Counted from the first letter of the stretch, positions 8,839 through 17,612 are shown. The stretch is DNA of 64,000 bases from GCA-003244245 sp963712995 (GCA_963712995.1 CAVQKH010000036.1:72702-136701), one strand, 5' to 3'. Numbers and translations are program-made. Notes: a model not told the origin generated them from the sequence alone.

Positions 8839-10680
8839 GTGACGACGTTCGCTGACAAGACGTTCACCCCGCCCGAGCTGATCCGGAACTTCTGTGTCAT
8901 CGCGCACATCGACCACGGCAAGTCCACCCTGGCCGACCGGATGCTGCAGCTCACCGGCGTGCTCGATGCGCGCAACTACCGTGCGCAGTACCTCGATCGG
9001 ATGGATATCGAGCGCGAGCGGGGCATCACCATCAAAGCCCAGAACGTCCGGCTGCCCTGGCGCGTCGGCAGTGTCGATCATGTCCTGCACCTGATCGACA
9101 CCCCCGGCCACGTCGACTTCACCTACGAGGTCTCTCGCGCTCTGGAGGCATGTGAGGGGGCGGTGCTGCTGGTGGACGCCGCGCAGGGCATCGAGGCGCA
9201 GACGCTGGCGAACCTGTACCTGGCGCTGGAAAAGGACCTCCGGGTCATCCCGGTGCTCAACAAGATCGACCTCCCGGCCGCCGAGCCGGACCGTTACGCC
9301 GAAGAGCTGGCGCACATCCTCGGCTGCGAGCCCGGCGATGTACTGCGGGTCAGCGCCAAGACCGGGCAGGGCGTACAGGAGTTGCTCGACGTGGTGGTCG
9401 CGCAGGTCCCGGCCCCGGTGGGGGACGACAAGGCACCCACCCGAGCGATGATCTTCGACTCGGTCTATGACTCCTACCGTGGTGTGGTCACCTACGTCCG
9501 GGTGATGGACGGGCGGATCACCCCGCGGGATCGGATCCGGATGATGGCCACCGGCACCACCCACGAGCTGCTCGAGGTCGGCATCATCTCGCCTGACCAG
9601 AAGCCGTGTGATGGCTTGGGTGTCGGCGAGGTCGGTTATCTGATGACCGGGGTGAAGGACGTCCGGCAGTCCCGGGTAGGGGACACCGTCACCAGCGAGC
9701 GCAAGGGTGCCACCGAGGCCTTGCCCGGCTACCGCACCCCCAAGCCGATGGTGTTCGCCGGGCTGTACCCGATGGACGGCTCGGACTACCCGGAACTGCG
9801 CGACGCCCTGGACAAGCTGCGGCTCAACGATGCCGCACTGAGCTACGAGCCGGAGACCTCCGCCGCGTTGGGATTCGGGTTCCGCTGCGGGTTCCTCGGC
9901 CTGCTGCACCTGGAGATCACTCGGGACCGGCTGGAACGCGAGTTCGGTCTCGACCTCATCTCCACCGCGCCCAACGTCGTCTACCGGGTGGCGCGCGAGG
10001 ACGGTGGCGAGCAGATCGTCACCAACCCCGCGGACTGGCCCGACGGCAAGATCGCAGACGTGTACGAGCCGGTGGTCCGCTGCACCGTGATCGCACCGGC
10101 GGAGTTCGTCGGCACGATCATGGAGCTGTGCCAGGGCCGGCGCGGTGTCCTGCTGGGGATGGACTACCTGTCGGCCTCACGAGTGGAGCTGCGCTACACG
10201 CTGCCGATGGCCGAGATCGTATTCGACTTCTTCGACGCGCTGAAATCCCGCACCCGCGGCTACGCATCGATGGACTACGAGGAGTCCGGCGAGCAGATCG
10301 CCGACCTGGTGAAGGTGGACATCCTGCTGCAGGGTGAGCCGGTGGACGCGTTCTCCGCGATCGTGCACCGCGAGGCCGCCTACGGTTACGGCACCTCCAT
10401 GGCGACCAAACTGCGCGAGCTCATCCCGCGCCAGCAGTTCGAGGTGCCGATCCAGGCCGCAGTGGGCTCGCGGATCATCGCCCGGGAGACCATCCGCGCC
10501 ATCCGCAAGGACGTGCTGGCCAAGTGCTATGGCGGGGACATCACCCGCAAGCGCAAGTTGCTGGAAAAGCAGAAGGAGGGCAAGAAGCGGATGAAGACCA
10601 TCGGCCGCGTCGAGGTCCCCCAGGAGGCCTTCGTAGCCGCCCTGTCCACCAACGACTCGGCGAAACCCGGCAAGAAGTAG
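8839..10680 (+). CDS. lepA: Elongation factor 4 (LepA)
   Basis: A ribosome-dependent GTPase of the translation factor family that back-translocates or rescues stalled ribosomes. It is 613 residues, the normal size, starting at GTG 8839. The GTPase motifs are AHIDHGKST (G1), RERGITIKAQ (G2), DTPGHVDF (G3), NKIDLP (G4) and SAKTG (G5). The LepA-specific C-terminal domain is present (CYGGDITRKRKLLEKQKEGK). It is a single gene with its own start region. The long antisense ORF over it is a GC artefact. Confidence 0.97.
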   Translation: MTTFADKTFTPPELIRNFCVIAHIDHGKSTLADRMLQLTGVLDARNYRAQYLDRMDIERERGITIKAQNVRLPWRVGSVDHVLHLIDTPGHVDFTYEVSRALEACEGAVLLVDAAQGIEAQTLANLYLALEKDLRVIPVLNKIDLPAAEPDRYAEELAHILGCEPGDVLRVSAKTGQGVQELLDVVVAQVPAPVGDDKAPTRAMIFDSVYDSYRGVVTYVRVMDGRITPRDRIRMMATGTTHELLEVGIISPDQKPCDGLGVGEVGYLMTGVKDVRQSRVGDTVTSERKGATEALPGYRTPKPMVFAGLYPMDGSDYPELRDALDKLRLNDAALSYEPETSAALGFGFRCGFLGLLHLEITRDRLEREFGLDLISTAPNVVYRVAREDGGEQIVTNPADWPDGKIADVYEPVVRCTVIAPAEFVGTIMELCQGRRGVLLGMDYLSASRVELRYTLPMAEIVFDFFDALKSRTRGYASMDYEESGEQIADLVKVDILLQGEPVDAFSAIVHREAAYGYGTSMATKLRELIPRQQFEVPIQAAVGSRIIARETIRAIRKDVLAKCYGGDITRKRKLLEKQKEGKKRMKTIGRVEVPQEAFVAALSTNDSAKPGKK

Positions 10681-10802
10681 CCCATGATCACGGGTTGGGT
10701 GTGGAAAACGACACGATGTGTCACCCCAGGCACACTAACCGCGATCACGGAACTGTCAGGGTCCCGTGCCAGGCTTGGCAGGACGTGAAGGGGAGGGGGA
10801 CC

Positions 10803-11402
10803 ATGACAGCTATGAGTGCCCAGCCAGAGGTAACCCAGCCGGGGTTCGCCGGTGTCGCCGCAGGTCGCCCGTTCACGGTGAACGACCTGGAGGTAATGCC
10901 CGATGATGGCCATCGTTACGAACTCATCGACGGGGTGCTCATCGTGACCCCAGCTCCCGGTTGGAATCACCAGGAGAGCAGCGGTGAGCTGTTCGTGCAG
11001 CTGCGGAACGCGTGCACACCCGAGTTCAGGGTGCTCTCGGCGCCCTTCGGGGTCCGTACCTCGGTGCGCAACGAGCTCCAGCCCGACATTCTGGTGGCCC
11101 GCTACGCCGATCTCACGCCCAAGAACCTGCCGGTCGCGCCGGTGCTCGCGGTCGAGGTGCTCTCTGCGAGCACCGCGCTCAACGATCTGAACAACAAGAA
11201 GGCCGCATACGAGCGGATGGGAACCGCACTGTACTGGGTGCTTGATCCCGAGCCGCCCGGCAGGCTCACCGTCTTCGAGCTCGACCAGCGAGGTCGCTAC
11301 ACCGAGGTGGCAAGCGTCTGCGGGGACGAGAAGTTCACCACTGACCGGCCGTTCCCGGCTACCATCATCCCGGCCCGACTGCTGGACGGCCTGCGGCCGT
11401 AG
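10803..11402 (+). CDS. Uma2-family (DUF820) restriction-endonuclease-fold protein
   Basis: A 199-residue protein that begins at ATG 10803 after a strong GGGGAGGGGG ribosome binding site. It has the Uma2 layout: PFTVNDLEVMPDDGHRYELI with a conserved Glu in ELIDGVLIV, then ELQPDILVARY and PVLAVEVLSAS, which supply the PD...ExV/K-like nuclease core. Members are common in cyanobacteria and actinobacteria as multicopy genes of unclear role, often linked to mobile DNA. The 3' end overlaps the convergent oxidoreductase gene by 38 bases. Confidence 0.8.
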   Translation: MTAMSAQPEVTQPGFAGVAAGRPFTVNDLEVMPDDGHRYELIDGVLIVTPAPGWNHQESSGELFVQLRNACTPEFRVLSAPFGVRTSVRNELQPDILVARYADLTPKNLPVAPVLAVEVLSASTALNDLNNKKAAYERMGTALYWVLDPEPPGRLTVFELDQRGRYTEVASVCGDEKFTTDRPFPATIIPARLLDGLRP

Positions 11403-12369
11403 TGTCAGCGGTTAAGACGATCTTGCCGGCGGTGTCGCCGTCGAGTATCGTTTTGAGGCCTTTGGCGGCTTCGGACATCGGGAGATTGGTGCCGATGTGC
11501 GGGCGTATGCCGGTGATCTCCAGCAGGGACAGCAGGTCCAGCAGCTCGGCGCGGGTGCCCATGGTGGAGCCGACCATTCGCAGCTGCAGGAAGAACAGCC
11601 GCTGCAGCTCGGCGCGCTCGGCGTCGCCGCTGGTGGCGCCGGAGCAGACGATGATCCCGCCGGGTTTGAGGCATTTCGCCGAGTGTGACCAGGTGGCCTT
11701 GCCGACTGTCTCGAACACCGCATCCACCCGCTCGGGCAGCCGGGCGCCGGACTCGAAAGCCTGGTGTGCGCCCAGCGAGCACGCCAGCGTGCGTTTGTCC
11801 TCGGTGCGCCCTGTCACCCAGACCCGCATCCCGGCCACCCGACCCAGTTGCACCAGGGCGGTGGACACCCCACCCGAGGCGCCTTGCACGAGCATGGTCT
11901 GCCCCGGTCGCAGCCCGGACTTCACGAACAGCATGCGGTAGGCGGTGAGCCACGCGGTGCCGATGCACGCGGCTTCGGCGAACGTCAGCGCGGGCGGCTT
12001 GGGCACCACATTGCGCGCAGGCACCACGACGGTGTCCGCGAAGCTGCCTTGCAGTCGCTCGGTGAGCAGGGTGCGGCGCGGGTCCAGGGTCTCGTCGCCG
12101 GTCCAACCAGGGCTGGTGATCACTGGATAGATCATGACCTCGGAGCCGTCAGAGAGCACGCCGGCACCGTCGCATCCCAGGATCATCGGGAACTGCTCGG
12201 GTGTGATGCCCACCCCGCGCAGCGTCCACAGGTCATGCAGGTTCACGCTGGCCGCTGCTACCCGGACGGCCACGGTGCCCTCGGACACGGCCGGCTCGGG
12301 ACGGTCCCCGATCCGCAGTGCGGCCAGCGGGTCTGATGGATTCGGCTCCGCGGCATAGACAGCGAACAT
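11365..12369 (-). CDS. Quinone/zinc-type alcohol dehydrogenase (MDR superfamily)
   Basis: A 334-residue medium-chain dehydrogenase/reductase starting at ATG 12369. It has an N-terminal GroES-like fold (VAAASVNLHDLWTLRGVG, ILGCDGAGVLSDGSEV) and an NAD(P)-binding Rossmann domain (MLVQGASGGVSTALVQLGRVAG). The Cys/His zinc ligands of classical alcohol dehydrogenases are not all evident, so a quinone-oxidoreductase-like enzyme is likely. The tail TADTTAAGRPAVGPG overlaps the end of the Uma2 gene and may be an extension caused by a lost stop. The substrate is unknown. Confidence 0.8.
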   Translation of the reverse strand: MFAVYAAEPNPSDPLAALRIGDRPEPAVSEGTVAVRVAAASVNLHDLWTLRGVGITPEQFPMILGCDGAGVLSDGSEVMIYPVITSPGWTGDETLDPRRTLLTERLQGSFADTVVVPARNVVPKPPALTFAEAACIGTAWLTAYRMLFVKSGLRPGQTMLVQGASGGVSTALVQLGRVAGMRVWVTGRTEDKRTLACSLGAHQAFESGARLPERVDAVFETVGKATWSHSAKCLKPGGIIVCSGATSGDAERAELQRLFFLQLRMVGSTMGTRAELLDLLSLLEITGIRPHIGTNLPMSEAAKGLKTILDGDTAGKIVLTADTTAAGRPAVGPG

Positions 12370-12427
12370 GCCGCTCAACCTAGTGCCGGCCACCGGCACC
12401 CACTTCCGGGCGAGTTACCCTTCGGCT

Positions 12428-12652
12428 GTGCTGTGGTCGGCGTGGGACGTGGTGGTCCGCTGGTGGGACGGGGTGGAGCTGTGGCTCACCCAGCTCGGCC
12501 TCGTACTGCAAGTGACCTTGGTCATGCTGGTGTTGCTGCCGCTGTGCTGGTGGGCGGCCCGGGCCCTGGACCGGTGCGTCGGGGCACTCTTCGAACGCTT
12601 CGCCCACCGCTACGCCGTGGGCTCATCCCAGGATCCACAGGAACCGTGTTGA
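12428..12652 (+). CDS. Small membrane protein upstream of the RNase gene
   Basis: A 74-residue protein with one strong hydrophobic helix (LGLVLQVTLVMLVLLPLCWW) flanked by a Trp-rich N-terminus and a basic C-terminus. GTG 12428 is the likeliest start. Its stop overlaps the start of the secreted RNase gene (GTG 12646), suggesting translational coupling in one operon: membrane protein, RNase, barstar. It may help anchor or export the RNase; this is inference from context only. Confidence 0.6.
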   Translation: MLWSAWDVVVRWWDGVELWLTQLGLVLQVTLVMLVLLPLCWWAARALDRCVGALFERFAHRYAVGSSQDPQEPC

Positions 12653-13065
12653 GCTCCCGCCGGCGGGTCAGCGCGGCGTTGATCGGCCTGCTCGTGCTGG
12701 TGGCGGGCGGATGGCTGGGGCGCCACGCGCTGTCCTGCTCACCCACCACTGACCGGCCGGTGGCGGTCACCTCGGCGGCCGGCTTGCCGGTACGGGCGCT
12801 GTCGCAATTACCGCCGCAGGCCACGCAGGTGTGGCAGCTGATCCAGCACGGCGGTCCCTTCCGCTACCGGCAGGATGGTGCGGTGTTCGGCAACCGGGAG
12901 CGGCGGCTGCCGCCTCAGCACTCCGGTTTCTACCGGGAGTACACCGTCCCGACACCGGCAGAGCAGGACCGGGGCCCTCGCCGCCTGGTCACCGGTGGTA
13001 CCACGCAGCTGTACTACACCGGCGATCACTATGTGACCTTCGTCGCAGTCGATCTGACGAGGTGA
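12646..13065 (+). CDS. Secreted guanyl-specific ribonuclease (RNase Sa/barnase type)
   Basis: A 139-residue exported endoribonuclease that cleaves RNA after guanosine. The GTG 12646 start gives a signal peptide or anchor (RVSAALIGLLVLVAGGWLG). The mature part matches the RNase Sa fold: LSQLPPQATQVWQLI, GPFRYRQDGAVFGNRE, HSGFYREYTVPTP, and YYTGDHYVTF. The catalytic Glu (in REYTV), Arg (GPRRLV) and His (GDHY) are all present, so the enzyme should be active. It overlaps the barstar gene at GTGA. Confidence 0.9.
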   Translation: MLSSRRRVSAALIGLLVLVAGGWLGRHALSCSPTTDRPVAVTSAAGLPVRALSQLPPQATQVWQLIQHGGPFRYRQDGAVFGNRERRLPPQHSGFYREYTVPTPAEQDRGPRRLVTGGTTQLYYTGDHYVTFVAVDLTR

Positions 13066-13415
13066 CGCTCTTGCCGCGTCGTGTTCCCGATGCCGCCCGC
13101 GCGCTCGCCCAAGCCCGGGAACGGGGTGCGGTGGCGCACATGGTCGGCCCGGTGACCAGCCAACCCGAGGCACTCGACGCCATCGGTGTCGCGCTGAGTT
13201 TCCCGGCCTGGTACGGCCGCAACCTCGACGCGCTACACGACTGCCTGACCGACCTGTCCTGGCTGCCGGCTGGTGAGCACGTGCTGATCTGGGCCGGCCA
13301 CCGCGAACTGGAACTCGCCGACCCGGACGGTCACCGCGCAGTGCTCACGGTTCTCGACGACGCGGCCGCAGCCAGCTCTAGCCGCCCCCTGTCAGTACTG
13401 CTCGCGGACACCTGA
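13062..13415 (+). CDS. Barstar-family ribonuclease inhibitor
   Basis: An intracellular inhibitor that protects the host from the RNase encoded immediately upstream. It starts at GTG 13062, sharing four bases with the RNase stop, so expression is coupled. At 117 residues it is slightly longer than classical barstar (about 90). The signature FPAWYGRNLDALHDCLTDLS is the barstar helix that plugs the RNase active site. The downstream enoyl-CoA hydratase ORF overlaps its 3' end only because that gene is frameshifted. Confidence 0.9.
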   Translation: MTLLPRRVPDAARALAQARERGAVAHMVGPVTSQPEALDAIGVALSFPAWYGRNLDALHDCLTDLSWLPAGEHVLIWAGHRELELADPDGHRAVLTVLDDAAAASSSRPLSVLLADT

Positions 13416-13421
13416 TCCCGG

Positions 13422-14175
13422 TCACCGCGATTGAGGCAGACCGCTGACCCAGGACGGCGGGCGTTTCTCGGCGAAGGCGCGAATCCCTTCCTGGCCCTCT
13501 GCGGAGGCGAAGCGGTGCGGCGGAGAGCTCGAGCATGGCCGCGAAGTCCGGGGTATGGCCGCGACGCAGCAGCTGCTTGGTCAGTGCGAGTGCCTGCGGT
13601 CCACCCTGGATGAGCATTCCGGTGTAGCGATCCACCTCGGCGTCCAGCTGCTCGATCGGTACCTCCCTGTTGAGCAGTCCGCTTGCGACCGCCTGGGAGG
13701 CGTTGAAGGTTTCCCCAGTGAGGAACAGCTCGTGCGCCAGGTGAGGAAGCATCCGGGGCAGGACGGTTACTGAGATCACGGCGGGCACCACACCAATGCG
13801 TGTCTCGGTGAACGCGAACGTCGTGTGCTGCGCCGCAATGGCGATGTCAGCTGCCGCCATCAGGCCGATCCCTCCGGCGCGGGTGTGCCCGGCCAGCTTG
13901 GCGACGATCGGCTTGGGGTGTGTCCAGATCCGCTCCAGGATGCGCGGGAGTTCTTTGACGGCGTCCGGGGGCTCGGTGAGGTCCATCCCGGCGCAGAACA
14001 CCGGGCCGGTGTGGTCGAGCACCACCACCCGCACGGCGTCGTCGGTGCTCCGCTCCAGGGCGTCCAGCAGTTGGGCGCGCAGCGGGGCCGACAGCGCATT
14101 GCGGTTGACAGGGGAGTCCAGCGTGATGGTGGCGATCCCGGACTGCACAGCCAGGTGCACCAGCTCGTCGCTCAT
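13422..14175 (-). pseudogene. Enoyl-CoA hydratase/isomerase, frameshifted near 3' end
   Basis: A crotonase-fold enzyme of fatty-acid or acyl-CoA metabolism. The N-terminal 230 residues are normal: oxyanion-hole segments HTGPVFCAGMDL and AGHTRAGGIGLMAA are present. After AMLELSAA the frame changes. The conserved family ending, RFASAEGQEGIRAFAEKRP then PSWVSG, is readable one frame over, so one base was inserted near 13514. Restoring it moves the stop to 13422, just clear of the barstar stop at 13415. As it stands, the ORF runs on to 13378 with a nonsense tail. The core fold may still form, so partial activity is possible. Confidence 0.8.
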
Positions 14176-14237
14176 GGTCTAGACCGTAGAACGACCCGCT
14201 TCTGCGTGGCCACCCCACGGTAGGTCGCGGCCCGTTG

Positions 14238-14798
14238 TCAGGGGTGGCTGAATATCCCAGACCCGAACGCGGCGATCGCCGCCACCATGGCGACGATGAA
14301 CTTCACCAGGATGACGGCGATAGCGACGTAGAATGTCAATCCGACGCCTGCGCAGATTTGCAGCGCGGTCGCGGTCTTGTCGGAGATCGTCGCGATCTTG
14401 TTGGCCGCATCCCCTTGTGGCTTGATTATCCTGCTGTATGCGAGGCCCGCCGGGCTGGTCCATGAGCTGGTCGTGGGCATCGCATCTGGTTTGAGCTGGC
14501 CGGTCACCCCGCTGGCGATTCCGCGGATATCCTGCCAGTCGAAGGCGTACTGGAAGAAGTAGACGGGTGCGGCGATTCCCGCCATCACCTCCTTGATCTT
14601 GTTCCAGATCCAGGTGGCCAACTCGGTGATCTTCTCTGCGAGCCACTTGATGGCATCCTTGATGAACCCGGGGATGTACCAATGATCCATGGCCGCGTTC
14701 GCGGCCGGCGGCACTGCCGCGATCTTGTTGGACAGCTCGTCCATACCGTCGTTGAGCTTGTTGATCGTTTCCTGGAACTGTGCGTTACTGAAAGTCAT
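14238..14798 (-). CDS. Type VII secretion-associated WXG-like membrane protein
   Basis: A 186-residue protein starting MTFSNAQFQETINKLNDGM, a WXG100-like helical opening. Trp-rich amphipathic helices follow (IKWLAEKITELATWIWNKIK), and there is a C-terminal pair of membrane helices (LQICAGVGLTFYVAIAVIL, FIVAMVAAIAAFGSGIF). It lies 15 bases after the WXG100 gene on the same strand, so they are likely co-transcribed and perhaps co-secreted. No enzymatic domain is seen. Its exact family is not recognised; assignment to type VII secretion rests on context. Confidence 0.6.
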   Translation of the reverse strand: MTFSNAQFQETINKLNDGMDELSNKIAAVPPAANAAMDHWYIPGFIKDAIKWLAEKITELATWIWNKIKEVMAGIAAPVYFFQYAFDWQDIRGIASGVTGQLKPDAMPTTSSWTSPAGLAYSRIIKPQGDAANKIATISDKTATALQICAGVGLTFYVAIAVILVKFIVAMVAAIAAFGSGIFSHP

Positions 14799-14813
14799 CG
14801 CCGACCTTTACGT

Positions 14814-15128
14814 CTAATTGATATTCTGCAGGTTCTGTGCGTTGTCTGCATCTATCTGGTCATATTTTTCAGCGACGGCGCGAAGGGTCGAGCCGATCTC
14901 TGTCATGCGCTGCCGGCCCTCGCTGGATCGAGCGATAACCTGGTCGATCACGTCGCCGTAGGTGTCGAATATGACCTGAAACAGCCCGGCCTCGATGCGG
15001 TTGAGTCGCAGTTCCTCCGCCTTCGGGCGGATCTTACCCATTTCGGTTGCCTCGCCGTCCCAGATGTGAGCGTCTTTCCGCAGAGCGTCGGTGATGACGT
15101 CGATCTGCCCGTCGCCAGGTTGAGCCAT
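14814..15128 (-). CDS. WXG100/ESAT-6-like type VII secretion substrate
   Basis: A 104-residue helical protein. A Trp-Asp-Gly motif (IWDGEATEMGKI) near residue 23 is the WXG turn. The C-terminus carries the YxxxD secretion signal (AEKYDQIDADN). Such proteins form helical hairpin dimers and are exported by ESX machines. No EccC or other ESX core genes are in the window, so the secretion machinery must lie elsewhere. Neighbours are the YbaB-like gene upstream and the WXG-like membrane protein downstream, all on the minus strand. Confidence 0.8.
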   Translation of the reverse strand: MAQPGDGQIDVITDALRKDAHIWDGEATEMGKIRPKAEELRLNRIEAGLFQVIFDTYGDVIDQVIARSSEGRQRMTEIGSTLRAVAEKYDQIDADNAQNLQNIN

Positions 15129-15141
15129 CGGTGATGTCCCT

Positions 15142-15886
15142 TCAGTTCACGAGCCTGCGAGGGTCGTCGAGTACGGCCATGGCCTCGGCGAGCAGGCCGT
15201 CCAACCCACTTCCCGGTCCCGAACTCTGTGGCCTGTTCGCTAGATCCTCTTTCGCAGCGGCAAGCGCTGTGCTGAGCGCGTTCATCAGTTGTGCCGCGGT
15301 CCGCTCGCAGACCCAACCAGGATCGGCGCTGCACGATGTGAGCCCGGTGCTCGACAGCGTGATGGTCACTTTGCCGCCGCCTCCTGAGCCGCTGCCGACG
15401 GCGGGCTGCGGCGGCTGCGCGGCCATCGTGCGCATGGTGTCGAAGGCCTTGATCACGTCCTCGGTGACGTCGCCGATCGGGCGCGATCGGTTCTTCGATA
15501 CGGGTCGCTGGAACGCGGGCGGAACGCGGCCGCGCGATGGCGCAGCCGCCGGGTCATCAGCTCCGCTGGTGAGTCGGTCGGCCCTCGTCTTCCAGCCGGT
15601 CGTCCTCGAGCGTTCTGGTCCATGCCGAGAGTCGGTCGCTGACAGCGGCTTGGAAGGCTTCCAGCACTGCGGCGCCGAAGGCCGTGGGCTCGATCCGACG
15701 CTTCCAGTCGGATTCCACCCGGAACGTTGCGGGTAGCCCGTCAGGACCGAGCACAACACGCACCGCTCTGCTCCGGTCTGCACCCTCGGCGTGCTGTGGT
15801 GCTTGGGCCTGCGCGTCGATGATCAGACTGTGCAGAGCAGCCGCGTAGCCTTGCATCTGGGCGAACTGCCTTGCGAGATCGTCCAT
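15142..15886 (-). pseudogene. YbaB/EbfC-like protein of the WXG cluster, split by a frameshift
   Basis: The N-terminal ~100 residues (MDDLARQFAQMQGYAAAL, RAVRVVLGPDGLPATFRVES, AFGAAVLEAFQAAVSDRL) look like a YbaB-type domain and are read from ATG 15886 but stop at 15557. The remainder (IGDVTEDVIKAFDTMRTM, GKVTITLSSTGLTSCSADP, LMNALSTALAAAKEDLA) continues in another frame to 15142. No convincing independent start exists for the second part. A single-base change around 15575-15600 would join them into one protein of about 247 residues. Such genes commonly precede WXG100 genes in actinobacteria. A sequencing error cannot be excluded. Confidence 0.65.
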
Positions 15887-15897
15887 TTATGATCTCT

Positions 15898-16317
15898 CTA
15901 CTCAGACCTCGGTGCGCGGCCCGACGGGACGCTGCCGCGGGTGATTGCCAAGGTGACGGGGATGGTGAGAGTCCAGCCAAAACCCAGTAAGAATCCGATT
16001 CCAGGGTCGGTGAGCAGGGTTGCGACGGCGATGACGCCGACTCCGGCGCCGGCCAGAGAAACCATCGCAACGGCTGTTAACGATATTTTCCTGCTGGTCC
16101 GTGGCCCCAACATGATCACGACCATGGCCACGGCGAGCAGCACCATCGCGGTGACGACAACGCCGATCGAGCCGCCCGGCCCGAACACCGCGTGACTCCC
16201 GGCGGAGAAGCTGCTGGACCAGACGAGCAGCGCGGTGCCCATGACAACTTCAGCCATCAGACCACAGGTCAGCGCTGTCGTCCGCTGGTTGCGGGCTCGC
16301 CGATCCGTGCTTGTCAC
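15898..16317 (-). CDS. Four-helix membrane protein in the WXG cluster
   Basis: A 139-residue hydrophobic protein with a basic N-terminus and about four membrane segments (including IGVVVTAMVLLAVAMVVIML and AVAMVSLAGAGVGVIAVAT), ending in a short charged tail. It is 11 bases upstream of the YbaB-like gene on the same strand, so it belongs to the same transcription unit. No family was recognised. It may assist the secreted proteins of this cluster, by position only. Confidence 0.55.
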   Translation of the reverse strand: MTSTDRRARNQRTTALTCGLMAEVVMGTALLVWSSSFSAGSHAVFGPGGSIGVVVTAMVLLAVAMVVIMLGPRTSRKISLTAVAMVSLAGAGVGVIAVATLLTDPGIGFLLGFGWTLTIPVTLAITRGSVPSGRAPRSE

Positions 16318-16497
16318 GTGGCGCTCCAGGTTGGTCCGTGGCTGAGTCGGTGACTGCCTACCACAGCGCTCTGCTCAGGCTGCTACCCGACCCGGGCCGG
16401 GGATCGGGCTCGCCCTCCGGGACAGAGACATACCGGCCTGGTCGGCATCTGATGGCTGTGCGTCCACGCACAGCGGCCCGCTAGCTGGGCGATGGAG

Positions 16498-17319
16498 TCA
16501 GCCAAGATTCTTTGCGAGGTTCTCCAGGTATCTATCCATCGAATGGTCCCTGATCCCGTCGGTTCCGGGCGCGAACATATCGGCGGTAAACCCTTCGAAT
16601 CTATCCAGGAGGGTGCTGGCGAAAGAAGTTTTCTCGTGCAATTTCCCGCTGGCGTCGAAATACATCATGGTGTTGACATGATGGTAAACCGGGCTCGGGA
16701 GGCACTTGTGGGACGATGTCATTGTTGTTGACGAATCTGAAGACGCGGGATTTGAAAGCCGTGTTGTACGCACTCGCAAGTAGGCGATCGCACGTGCGTG
16801 GCTGGCCGAACGTGTAGACTCCGTCCGCCAGCAGTTTTGGATCCTCGAAATACATTCTGGCGGCTGCGAGCATGGCCAGTGCGCCGCCGAGGCTGTGTCC
16901 GGTGAACCACAGGGTCTGGTTGTTCGTGCGGAATTGTGTGATCTCGTCCCTGACTTCCGCAGTAGATGGACGCAAGTGCCTGGTGGAAGCCGAGATGAAC
17001 CAGACCCTTGCGCGCCGGACCGGGAAATACCGGGCGTATTGGCGTCCGACAGCCAGTCGTAGATCTTGCTCGGCTCGGTTCCGCGGAACGCCACGATGAT
17101 CATATGGTCGCTGGACACGACATAGACCTGGGTGTCATCGAGCGGAAACGGTAATTGGTGTTTCGAGTAGAAGAACTGAAAGTGGTCGAAACCCCATCCT
17201 GTGGTCTCCGCTTGAATGTCGGACTCGTCGTCATAGGCGAGTCGTGCTGCTTTGCCAAGCCAGTAGGCATGCGCCAGGCTGTATTCCGTGGACTGCAGGT
17301 CGAGAGCGGGAATGCTCAT
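16498..17319 (-). pseudogene. Class 3 lipase, broken by three frameshifts
   Basis: An alpha/beta-hydrolase of the fungal-type lipase (Lipase_3) family. The parts lie in three frames. The N-terminus (MSIPALDLQSTEYSLAHAYW to IIVAFRGTEPSKIYDWLSD) is in frame A. A short stretch KGLVHLGFHQALASIY is in frame C from about 17010. The catalytic core, with nucleophile motif WFTGHSLGGALAMLAA and then FRFVNNNDIVPQVPPE, is in frame B from about 16965. From about 16697 frame A resumes (VYHHVNTMMYFDASGKLHE to the end). The shifts sum to zero, so one ORF without stops spans the locus but encodes nonsense in the middle. It is upstream of the type VII substrate cluster and may once have been an effector. Confidence 0.8.
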
Positions 17320-17572
17320 CGGTCACCTATTTCGCGAGAGTTATGATGACTCGAGCGGGGCAACGCTAGCAGCTGCGTGCGGAACGGGTAAATCGCGGTA
17401 GGTGCGTTTTCGCCTGATTGAGTGAATGTGTTGTGGAGGATCTGACGCCGGGGTCGGTATTGTCGCTGTTTCCCGTGGGTGGATTACCGTGACTTCCGGC
17501 GGCGGGTTATCGTCGCGAGCCGGCTCGATCCCAGGCTTGCTGTCTGGCGCGGCACGAGGTCCTCGGCGCGCC

Positions 17573-17612
17573 ACGCCCAGTGTATCGAACATGTGTTCGA
17601 TACACTGGGCGT
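17573..17612. promoter_or_regulatory. LexA (SOS) box at the centre of a 40-bp palindrome
   Basis: Two perfect 18-base arms (ACGCCCAGTGTATCGAAC and its complement) flank ATGT. The core TCGAAC-ATGT-GTTCGA at 17585-17600 matches the actinobacterial LexA consensus TCGAAC(N4)GTTCGA exactly. It lies about 40 bases upstream of the dprA-like start, so DNA damage should induce the downstream pair. There is no T-run after it, which argues against a terminator. The 300 bases between the lipase gene and dprA hold nothing else I can support. Confidence 0.75.

Noticed and set aside
8707..9909. 400-residue antisense ORF over lepA
   Set aside because: Shadow of lepA, with no recognisable domain.
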